A program made the position numbers and the translations under genes. Positions 32,161 through 41,863 of a stretch of 64,000 nt of DNA are shown here, in pieces. The notes under the pieces were generated by a model. It saw only the letters and a program-made list of their open reading frames with translations. It did not search any database and had not been told where the DNA came from. Source of the DNA: Myrica gale (taxonomy: Eukaryota; Streptophyta; Magnoliopsida; Fagales; Myricaceae); NCBI GenBank assembly GCA_963930655.1, contig OZ005607.1:10618874-10682873 (forward strand), read 5' to 3'. Position 1 is the stretch's first letter. Each line of letters begins with the position of its first letter.

Positions 32161-32347
32161 AAAAAAAATCAAAACCCGGTGTCCCGGTACCCGGGAACCC
32201 GGTGCCGGGTAACCCTGGAACCGGGAACAGCACCGGGTTTTTAACAAAACCTCAAACCGGCACCGGTGAAGTCGGGTACCGGCAACCCAGTGCCGGTGCC
32301 GGTGCCACCGGAAAATTCCGGTGGCACTGAACAGCCCTACCCCAAAT

Positions 32348-32800
32348 TATCAACTGTGTGTCCATGCATCCTATATTACATACAAGTAGGATTTAATGTG
32401 GGCCTTCTATTTGATGGGAATTGAAATATCGGCCTAATTGGTTTGGCTCAGTGCAAACAAGACACTAGTCTGCGGGCTAAAAGAAAATCTACCCCTAACG
32501 GGCGTCGACCAAAGGGCCTTAGAATTCTAAGAAGGCCTGGGAAGGCTTCGGCCCACAGAACCACGCTTTGTCCACGGAAAGGGGGCCTTAGCGTGTCTTA
32601 CGCCTCGCCCTCAAAATTCGTCCAATCACTCAGAGGCCTTAGTAAAAGGCCTTCTTTTACACCTGCAGACGCAAAAGGAGAGGCGCCCTGAAACAGAGGC
32701 TTTTCATACACCGCAAGTTTCGTGCGCAGCAGGAAAGACAGTATTGACCCCTACACTCCTATAAAACCCCACAGGTACACTAATCTAAAACACACATTGA
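32348..32800. repeat. Possible LTR-type retroelement piece
   Basis: A comparatively GC-rich block with ggccttag-type phrases recurring (aagggccttagaattctaag, gggggccttagcgtgtctta, cagaggccttagtaaaaggc), ending in a TATA-like cctataaaaccccacaggta near 32758. This is the look of a plant LTR, but no partner or protein part was found, so the class is a guess. Confidence 0.3.
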
Positions 32801-33544
32801 AACTACTGTCATATGTTAGCTTCCTCCAATATTGACTTAAGCATAGGAGGTTTACCCACTAGAAAGCTCCATTCACTTTGTTTCATCTTGCAGATTCGAT
32901 TTTTCGAAAGAATGCTTGGTTACAGCCCATTACTCATTTGTTGGACCGAATCAAAATTCGGCACCATCTTTATTAAAATTTTGGCCGTATTAAAATGGTC
33001 AAATATTAATTGCATGGATAATAGTCAAAAATGCAATGTGTTATTAAGATTAGTAGGTTGGAGTACGTTTAAAGGTGACATTCTATAAGTATAAACAGTG
33101 ATTCTCAATTTTCTTATAGAAGCCCTTTTCAGTCATGGAAACTGAACAACCTAACTCTTATGCTCGCTTTAACTGAAAAATGGGTATGTCTTTTGATGTT
33201 GATCAAGATTATTAATTATCACTTGACTCACCTAATCCTTAGACACTTTAAAAATTGTCAAGAATTTATTTGTGCACTGGCTAACACACTAGGCGTACAA
33301 ATTCATCATATATCGGTTATTCTGGAATTCAAAAAGAAAAAAAATAAAATAAAAAGCAGTTTAATTTGATGCTAATATAAAGCAATATCTTGCTCTCAAA
33401 TATTGTCACCTAAATCCCAAATCCTCAATATCTACACAATGGTGTCTGTATTTAGGCATGACAGGTGGGTAATCTATGTGCTCGTCAAAACCTAAGCACC
33501 TTCCATATCATTGCTGAGTAAACACGAGCCCTAATACTATTCGT
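32801..33544. other. No gene recognised
   Basis: Short frames (32813-33088, 33160-33369) match nothing I know and have A+T-driven composition. Confidence 0.5.
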
Positions 33545-33934
33545 CAAAAACCTTCCAAATACCCAACAAGAAGTAATCGGAAACATAAAATATACTTTCA
33601 TCGTATCAAAACAATTACAACCAAAGAAACTACGCAAAATGCCTCAAATTACATCATCTTCTCTCTAAACCTGTAAGAACAACGAACGGAAGAGGGTTAT
33701 TTGTTTTTTTCTTCTTTCCTTTTTTTTCTTTTCTCTGTAACCCAAGGACTGAGAGAACTTAAATCACAAACTCGAAATTAAATACACTGAATTGTAGACG
33801 TAACTTGCTGGAGCCATGATGGTCCCGTAGAATCTGTCTAGAACAGGTATCCAGTAGGTCATACCCCATTAATTCATCTTGTTCCTACGTCTTCAAAGCA
33901 ACACACTAGAGTCCTAGACTTCTGAACATATCTA

Positions 33935-36900
33935 TGTAAGAATGTTTTAATTAAATATGGCCCACATGACACATAGGATATAATGGTTTTAATTTAGGTG
34001 CTGGGCATAATTATAATTAAAGAATTATTTGTGGTACATTTGTAATTAATCCTTGATGGAAGGATTAAACTAGGGTTTCTATTACCTATCAAGGGGTCCC
34101 TAGCCTAGCCTATATATTTGGCCTATTCACTCTATCTAAAGTACGGCAAACCCTAAGGTAGGCTATAGGCTAGAAGATTCCCTTGCTATTACTCTGACGA
34201 TTTTTATCTCTGAGTTACAGGGAAAATTGAAAATCAATTTCAGATCTACATCAACACTTAAGCATCAATGGCAGGAGGTTAGATCTATAAAGTTTCCGCT
34301 GTGCAATTTTATTTATATTCACATGTATGTGATTACATACGGATTCAAACATGTTTGGCATATCTTGTTTGAATAAAGATTATATGTTTACATGTGGTAT
34401 CAGAGCTTGCCTCTTCGTTGTTATGCTCAGTATACAGTATCTATTATGGCTTTTGTCTGCCTCTAGAGATTTGCGGGTTGTTTTGTTAAGCAAAGAAAAT
34501 CTTCTGTCTCGGTTTCTTTAAAGCCTTCGATTTCTGGAAATTGATGAGTTCTTTTTAAATGTCTTCTTGCCTTTTGTCTTTATCTGTTATGGCCTTTTGC
34601 CGATTGATTCAAATTTCAATCTTTATCTTTTGAGATCTGTTTTGTCCTTTTGTGCAAAGCAGATATTTGGTCACTTTTAATGTCTATATTTTGTGCCATG
34701 AACACGGTTTTGCGTGTTGTCTTTTGTGTCATAACAGATCTGATTTTGAAATATTTGTTTATAATTTCGAGTAAGACATCTATTGATTTCGTGGGAGTTT
34801 TGAGTCAAACCAGAAAGAGAGAACTTTCTCTCATGCGGCGCCGACTCTGGTCGCCCAGATGAAGACGAGGGAGAGAAATTTCTCTTTCCCTCATGCGGCG
34901 CACACTCCGCACAGGGCATTTCGCCCTACTGGAGATACCCAGGCCATTCTGGGCCATTCGGTTTTGGGCCCAGAATGGCCTAACACTGACCCGGTGAGGG
35001 TCAAGGCTGGGCTGACATTTGGGTCAGCCCAGCGGGCTTCAATCCTAAGGGGGGCCGGATTTTAATCCGGCCATGAGGATCCGACCCGTATCGAGTCGGA
35101 CAGATCTGGACCCAGGCGGTGCGGGTCCTGCGACCCGCGTGGGTGGGTCGCCGGTGGTCCAACCGGTCCGGTCAAACTGGCCGGACCGGAACAGTAATTA
35201 TTATTATTTATTAATTTTTTTTAAAAAAAAAATCAGAACATTTAAAAAAAAAATCCAGAAATTTTATTCTGATTATATGTTTTATTTGGACCACTATAAA
35301 GTTCTAAATTGATTTTTGATGCATGAAGTTGTGATTTTTAAAATTTTTGGGAGTAGCCACAGCATCCCATTTATAATAATTATCATATAAAGTAAACTTC
35401 CTAAAGTATTAAGCATCTATGTTGTAATTAACTCATGAGGTTGATGACTCGGCCCCACAGGGAAGTTATTAATTTTTGTGAGTTGATTAGGATAAGGTAG
35501 TAAATTAGCATTAAGAAATGGATTTTCCTATGCCCGCAGGTACGGAGAGTTTTATTGATTGATGTTTATATTTACTAGTCTTATCATTTAAGTTTAGTAA
35601 ATTCATGTGTTATGCGACCTCTACCCACAGGAAGGTTGAATTTACTATTTAAATTAACATTGGTTAGTTTAAAATAAAGTCTTTAAATTCATAGCATTGA
35701 AGTAATAATTTTTTTGGTTGTTGCAGCTATTCTTACTGCACTTATGGATGGAACATTCCATGTTCCAATGCTGAATGGTGAAAATTTTCTGAATGGAAGG
35801 AAAATATTGAGTTTGCTTTGGGGTGTATGGATCTTGACCTTGCGCTCCGTTATGATGCACCACCCGCCATAACGGACTCAAGTACGCAAGATGAAATTGC
35901 TAAACATGAACGGTGGGAGCGATCTAATCGCTTAAGTATGATGTTCATAAAATCTCGGGTCAACAGGAGCATCAGGGGTTCCATCCCTGCTTGCGATAAG
36001 GCAAAGGACTTTCTAAAGTCCATTGAGGAACAATTTGTTACCTCTCATAAGGCACTGGCCAGCACCCTGATGAAGAAACTTTCAGGTAAAGTTTTTGATA
36101 GTACTAAAGGAGTGCTTGAGCACATCATGGAAATGAGGGACATGGCAGCGAAATTAAAGGCAATAGAGGTTGAGATTTCAGATTCCTTCTTAGTGCATTT
36201 CATCCTGAATTCCCTTCCATCTGAGTACAGTCCATTCAAAATCTCTTACAACACACAAAAGGAAAAGTGGTCAGTTAATGAACTTTTGACCATGTGTGTG
36301 CAAGAGGAGGAGAGACTGAAGAATGAGAAGCCAGAAAGTGTTCATATGGCTACTCATGCTAAAGGGAATGGGAATGGGAATGAGCATGCCAAGAAAGGAA
36401 AATTTGTCCATCAAGTGAGGAAGCAAAGCAAGGTGCCAATGAAGCGTGATGGCAACAAAATGAATTGCTTCTTCTGCAAGAAACCAGGACATATGAAGAA
36501 AGATTGTCTCAAGTATAAGGCTTGGCTTGAGAAGAAAGGTATTCTCATATCTCTAGTGAGTCATGAATCTTTTTTAATTGAGGCTCCTCATAATTCTTTT
36601 TGGATTGATTCCGGTTCAACAATCCATATTGTCAATACAATGCAGGGTTTTGTAAAAATCAGGAAGCCGAAAGGAAGTGAACTATGCGTCTATTCAGGAA
36701 ACAAGATGCGGTCACATGTGGAGGCTATTGGGAGTTTTAAATTAGTTTTAAAAACTGGTTTTGTTTTAGAACTAGAAGATGTTTTTTACATTCCCGAGTT
36801 TTCTCGAAACTTGATTTCTGTTTCAAAGTTATCTTTATCTGGTTTTGGATTTAAGTTTGTGAACTCAGTTTTTGAGATTTCTTATAAAGATTCTTATGTT

Positions 36901-37373
36901 GGTGGTGGATATTTAAATGATGGTTTATTAATTAAATATGGCCCACATGACACATAGGATATAATGGTTTTAATTTAGGTGTTGGGCATAATTATAATTA
37001 AAGAATTATTTGTGGTACATTTGTAATTAATCCTTGATGGAAGGATTAAACTATGGTTTCTATTACCTATCAAGGGGTCCCTAGCCTAGCCTATATATTT
37101 GGTCTGTTCACTCCATCTAAAGTACGGCAAACCTTAAGGTAGGCTATAGGCTAGAAGATTCCCTTGCTATTACTCTGACGATTTTTATCTCTGAGTTACA
37201 GGGAAAATTGAAAATCAATTTCAGATCTACATCAACACTTGAACATCAATGGCAGGAGGTTAGATCTATAAAGTTTCCGCTGTGCAATTTTATTTATATT
37301 CACATGTATGTGATTACATACGGATTAAAACATGTTTGGCATATCTTGTTTGAATAAAGATTATATGTTTACA
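33935..37373 (+). mobile_element. Young Ty1/copia element (LTRs, PBS, gag-protease), incomplete
   Basis: The 5' LTR is 33935-34392 (tgtaagaatg ... tatgtttaca), the 3' LTR about 36928-37373. A 5-bp target duplication atcta flanks the element exactly (33930-33934 and 37374-37378). A primer binding site tggtatcagagc follows the 5' LTR at 34395. Gag with a CCHC knuckle (CFFCKKPGHMKKDC near 36468) and a protease-type region (FWIDSGSTIHIV near 36598) is present; integrase, RT and RNase H are not, so the element is broken and non-autonomous. The LTRs differ at about 9 of 445 positions (2 percent). Under commonly used plant rates that suggests under about one million years (inference). Confidence 0.95.
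35744..36957 (+). pseudogene. Copia gag-protease region
   Basis: Fossil part of the copia element. A long open stretch (35818-36957) reads as plant copia gag (RWERSNRLSMMFIKSRVN, LVHFILNSLPSEYSPF), with one CCHC zinc knuckle and then the protease and GAG-pre-integrase-proximal text (DVFYIPEFSRNLISVSKL). It ends where the 3' LTR begins. Confidence 0.9.
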
Positions 37374-37586
37374 ATCTATACATTAACAGTAGAGGCTATC
37401 GAAGATTTACTCTGAATCTGAAACAACAGAAGTACACTGTACATGGCTTCTACAATTCAGGTACAGGCAAAGATTTCTCGAAGGTAATGAAGAGAGAAAG
37501 ACTGCAAAGCAATGAACAAGCTCTATTAAAAGAATCGAGAGAAGCTAGGTTATCATTTTTTGCGTATACCCACTTGACGCTCGTCT

Positions 37587-38117
37587 CTAGGAGATATCGG
37601 AGTTCCCAATAGAGTCGTAGGTGCTTGGCGGTGGGGTTGAAGAGACAGAGTTTCCGCCGCTACCGCCCTCTCCTCCTATCCTCTCCAGCGCTTCTCCAGT
37701 CTTTGAGGAAGTTGAGACAGCCGTGATTGCCAATCGTGCAAACATCCCAGCTTTACTCTCTTTAAGAAAGCTCTCCGACTCCAAATTCTCAGGTTTGGTC
37801 TCGGCTTTAAAATTTCAGCGAATGCTCTCCCAAATCCCATATTTGTTCTGGGCTCTGTTTTTCTTTTTCTCGGTTTTGGGGGAAGAAGATGTCATAGGTA
37901 TCAAGTGGATGGTCTCAAAGAAGCGGGAGACAACTGACAAGCAGAACAAGGAAAATATAAGAGAAATTAAATAGCCAGAGTTATGATTAAGGAAGAGGAA
38001 GAAGATGTTGCAGAAGAGGATGATGAGCAGGAGATGTTGAACATACTGCTTGGAGGGAAGAGGTAAATAGAACTCCTGTGAGAAGCGACGGAGGAAGGAT
38101 GGGAGTTGATGGGCCAT
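37587..38117 (-). pseudogene. Small uncharacterised plant protein, copy C (disrupted)
   Basis: Paralogue of gene B. The head lies in the frame from an ATG at 37895 (MTSSSPKTEKKKN then RAQNKYGIWESIR and a stop). The rest lies in another frame (37784-37587): SKAGMFARLAITAVSTSSKT, GEALERIGGEGGSGGNSVSS, TPPPSTYDSIGNSDIS. The family order is thus kept but the frame is not, unless an unseen intron restores it. A longer upstream frame from 38117 (MAHQLPSFLRRF, then a hydrophobic run) joins the head in frame; equivalent upstream codons in A and B lack ATG, so I do not take it as the true start. Confidence 0.65.
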
Positions 38118-38149
38118 AAAATATCAGACCCTATCAGACCTGACCACTC

Positions 38150-38213
38150 ATGGTCTGGCCCGTTGTCAGCGTATTCGTCTGATCACTCCATCTCCAATTA
38201 GGAGTCTTAGAGG
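38150..38213 (+). mobile_element. Left part of Ty3/gypsy leader repeat (continues at 41864)
   Basis: ctccaattaggagtcttaga on this side and ttttagactcctaaccaagt on the other form one sequence once the hAT and one copy of its duplication are removed. The left limit against unit C is approximate. Confidence 0.55.
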
Positions 38214-41200
38214 CAGTGGCGGAGCCAGGATTTTCTGGTTAGGGGGGCCAAACTAATTAAATAATATTATTAAAAATAAAATTCAAATGTTATAGGACAT
38301 AAAAAATTTGCAACAGTAATTTGTTCTAAGTTAACCCTGATTTAGAACTAAAAACAGGTACATAAAAATTTATCTTATCAACTTGATTGTACATATTCTC
38401 AAGAAAAGTACACAAAAGCATATTGATTTCCTATTACAATCCACAAAAATATATCTTATCTAGATATACTAAAAAAAGTACACAAAAACATATTAATTTC
38501 TTATTACAGAGCAACTCGACGACTCTTTAAAGAATCGAAATCATCTATTAACATTTATGTGCTAACAGTTGCAGCAATTTCTTTCTCAATATAGATAACC
38601 AAAGAATTTGCAAGAAATTCATCTTTCATCCTGTTGCGAAGTCTTGTTTTAATGATTTTCATTGCTGAAAAAGCTCGCTCCGTAGTAGCTGTTGAAACTG
38701 GAAGAGTCAAAACAAGACGAATCAATCTATCAATCAAATAGAAAATCTTTGACTTTCTTGTTTCCACCAATTTTCGGCATAACTCAGAAATTGTAGACAA
38801 ACTTTTGAAATCCGGATCACGAGACACATCACACTTAAATGTTTGCAATTGATATCTCAACTGAATCTTTTCTTGCTCTGTAAAATCTTCAGGGTAAAAT
38901 TTGTCAACAAGTCTACAAATATCATCGATATTGAAGAAGTTAGATGCATTCTTAGCCTTAGGATCAAAGGTCGAGCTAAGAATAAGAAGTTCTGTTGCTT
39001 TTTCACTAAACCTGTTGTTTAGTTCTTGTAATTGAGAGTCAATTGCAGCCACAAATATGTCAATTCGATAATGGTGCTCAATTGTAACATGATCTCGTAG
39101 ATTCTGAGACCTAGCTCGACCTGACTTGTACAAAGCATTCATATCAGGAACTTCAATATCATGTTTTTCACAAAATGACTTCACATTCTCAAGAAAGGCG
39201 TCCCAACCATTTTCTCTCAACTCTTGAATAAGCTCTTTTGTAGTTTTGACCAAATGCATAGCATTCAAAATATCTTGAGTTTCTTGTTGTAGTGCTTGAC
39301 ATAGACAATAAGAAAATCTCATGATTTCTTTCACCAAATGTAAAATAAATACAAACTCAAATGATATCATAACTTTGTATGCTGCATCGACATCACCACG
39401 TTGAGAATAAGTGGATCCATCAATTTCAGCTGCTTTAAAGGCATGCAATTCATCATTGCGTTTACAAGAGGCACCCACAATGTTAACAATGGAACTTAAC
39501 TTTGTAAAAAATTGATGAACTGAAAATACTTCTCTTGATGTCGTAACTAATGCCAATTGTAATCAATGAGCCATACAATGCACATAATAAGCATAAGGAC
39601 AATCATTGAGAAATAAGGCTTGCAATCCATTCCATTCACCACGCATATTACTAGCACCATCATATCCTTGCCCGCGAATATTTTGTATATTGAGATTGTG
39701 ACGAGCAAGAACAGCAGATATCTCATTCTTAAGAGTTAAAGCACTTGTATCTTTAACATGCACAATATCAAAAAAACGTTCTTTTAAACATCCTTCATTA
39801 TCAACAAACCTCAAAATAAGAGCCATTTGCTCTCTTTTAGATTCATCCCGAGCTTCATCCACAATGATACAGAATTTTGAATCACCAATCTCTTCTCGAA
39901 TTGTACTTCGCACCCTAGTTGCCAAGACATGTAGAATCTCCTTTTGGACATGATGTGAAGTGTATTTAGCATTTCCAGGAGCATTTTCTAAGACAACTTC
40001 ATTAACATTCTTGTTATAATTCGATATAAGCTTTATCAACTCAAGGAAATTGCCACGATTTTTTTATTGGGGACCCTCATCATGGCCTCTAAGAGCACAT
40101 GCTTGATAAGTTAAATATCGAATACAATCGATTGAAGTTGTCAATCGTAATCGATTGTCCCTTATTTGTGCTGAAGTTGCTTCTCCATCACTCTATCAAT
40201 ATGCTGAGATTGGTTCAACAAATCATCACAATACTTAACAGCATTATTGTGAAGTGAACATGGATCTTTACCCATATGACTCAAAAAAGCACAATTATTG
40301 TCTTCACGAACTTTTTTCCAATTACGGAATCCATCAATAGTGAATGCATTAGCTCCAGGACGTCCAGTTGGCTTTTTATTAAAAAGATAGCATGATAGGC
40401 AATATGCAGCATCCTTTGAAGGAGAATATTCTAGCCAGGAAAACATCTTATACCATGATGATTGAAATCGCCGAGGATGACTTTCAGGTCCAAAAAGTGG
40501 ATACTCAGAACCATGAGAATGAGTAAACTGGTAGGGACTAACCTTAAGATAAGCTCGTCTAATTTCATCTTGCTGATTAATTGGATATTCCCATATCTGA
40601 GGACGTAATCCCGAATCACGTTCTAGAGTAGAAATGTCAATTTCTTGAGGTATAATTCTTTGAATTTTAGTAGGACTTTGCTCATGAATTAAAATTTGAG
40701 GATTAGACGTTGAAGAAGATACTTCTGAATTCGAGCCAACACCCTTTTTCTTAAAAAACGCATCAATTGTTTTTGGTTTGCTCATTGATGCAATTTAAGA
40801 CCCCTGAAATTTTAGGAATAGAATTTCTATAATAACGAGAAGAGATGAGCTTATGTGTCGAACCCTGTGTGTCACAAACACCTAATACTCCTAAGTCATT
40901 AACAGCAATGACTAAAGAAATCCATTTCAAAATGAAAGGTGTGAGCAGTCATCAAATTGGTTATCAATCACGTTTCCCATACATAACAAAGGTGCTTCTA
41001 GACATCATATGCTGTCAGTTTAAAGTTTCTACAATCAGAATTTCAAAGCACAAAACCTGGACATAGTAAGTAACTCAATAAAGGAGAAGAGAAGAGAGAA
41101 AGCATACCTTATGACGCAAGAGCTCACATACGGTGCCAACTAGGAGTCTAGGGGTATTAATGATTCCAGAGCCTTGCTTCCACTCCTGAAAGTTCTAATT

Positions 41201-41855
41201 AGCATCCGGAGTTTTATGGGGGCAAAAACAACCTTCACCGTAATAAATGTTTAAAAAGGAGGGAAACTTTCATGTTTGAGAGGAATACAAGTTACCTCTC
41301 TGTGATAGAATCCTCTTGCTCAAGTACATCAAGACTCTCCTCAAGCCTTCCTAAATTGAAGTAGGCTTTACAAATCAGGCGGAGTAAACGTTCTTCAAAA
41401 TTTCAGAACCAGTTAGACTCGATTGCTGGCCACTAGTTTGCGCCGGAGGGAAGTTCTTTTCAGCAGAACCAAGGGTCCAAGGGTCCAACGCAGAAGAAGA
41501 ATAGTGAGCATTGGCGTGTGAGGGAAGTAATGTAACTGTTGGAGGAAAGTCACTTCAAACCTTTTATGTTCAGTATTCATTTTACTCTTTGCCAGTACAA
41601 CTTTTACAATTCACGTATAAATATTCACCTCACGTTTTTTTTAATGGCCATCTATGATTTACCACTTAGGCTTTTGTAATTTTGTAAATACTATGCATTT
41701 TAGATTGTAAAGGGACCAAATAAAAATTTAAAATTTTGGAGGGGCCTATTATTAATTTTTTCAGTCAAACTCCCTAAATATGCGTTACAAATTTTTTTTT
41801 CAGAACTTTTAGGGGGGCCACGGCCCCCACTGGCCCCCCCTTCCCTCCGCCCCTG
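38214..41855 (-). mobile_element. hAT transposon with near-complete transposase gene, perfect 8-bp target duplication
   Basis: The ends are cagtggcggagccaggattt (38214) and the inverse of ...cccctccgcccctg (caggggcggagggaag) at 41855, flanked by cttagagg on both sides (38206-38213 and 41856-41863). Length is 3642 bp. The minus strand carries a TTF-type zinc finger, a DUF4371-type region and the hAT dimerisation region. It is inserted in the loop of a short inverted repeat (ttaggagtct ... agactcctaa) within the leader repeat of a Ty3/gypsy fossil. Only a few lesions interrupt the transposase, so it is a recent loss of autonomy. Confidence 0.95.
38555..40785 (-). pseudogene. hAT transposase (TTF zinc finger, DUF4371, dimerisation domain), three or so lesions
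   Basis: It starts at the ATG at 40785: MSKPKTIDAFFKKKGVGSNS. The TTF-type finger covers about residues 70-140 (AAYCLSCYLFNKK, HNNAVKYC). After the frame ending at 40162 a shift is needed to reach RLRLTTSIDC-type text; a TAA lies in the stretch before NFLELIKLIS. The frame 40039-39563 gives SKFCIIVDEARDESKREQMA, DGASNMRGEWNGLQ and YAYYVHCMAH. There a TGA replaces the Arg usual in this family (CMAHRLQLAL), and the protein continues from 39556 to 38555, ending in the dimerisation block LTLPVSTATTERAFSAMKII. The family cuts and pastes DNA via an RNase H-like fold. Order and length (about 740 codons) fit a full protein with one shift and two stops. Confidence 0.92.
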
Positions 41856-41863
41856 CTTAGAGG

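Larger units (their letters stand above)
29873..32339. mobile_element. hAT element with internal 1-kb palindrome, perfect 8-bp target duplication
   Basis: The left end is tagggttgttcaaccccggt. The inverse of the right end is tagggctgttcagtgccacc. The perfect duplication ccccaaat flanks it (29865-29872 and 32340-32347). The interior has (1) a palindrome with a BED-finger exon on both arms, (2) a minisatellite with TGTCGACA boxes (31020-31380), and (3) a GC-rich right end full of cggtaccgg-type motifs (32160-32320). No catalytic transposase region is present, so it is non-autonomous. The intact ends and duplication show that it inserted as a hAT unit. Confidence 0.92.
33545..38120. repeat. Segmental duplication, unit C, split by a copia element
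   Basis: 33545-33934 matches unit B at 26561-26890 (acccaacaagaagtaatcgg, aaacataaaatatact, ttacatcatcttctctcta). The match resumes after the copia element at 37379 (ctctgaatctgaaacaacag, aggagatatcgga) and continues through gene C to its upstream region at about 38120. The uninterrupted order on both sides of the insertion proves it was one segment. Confidence 0.85.

Noticed and set aside
37895-38117. Upstream ATG of copy C giving an N-terminal hydrophobic extension
   Set aside because: Copies A and B lack an ATG at the equivalent place, so the extension is probably 5' leader.
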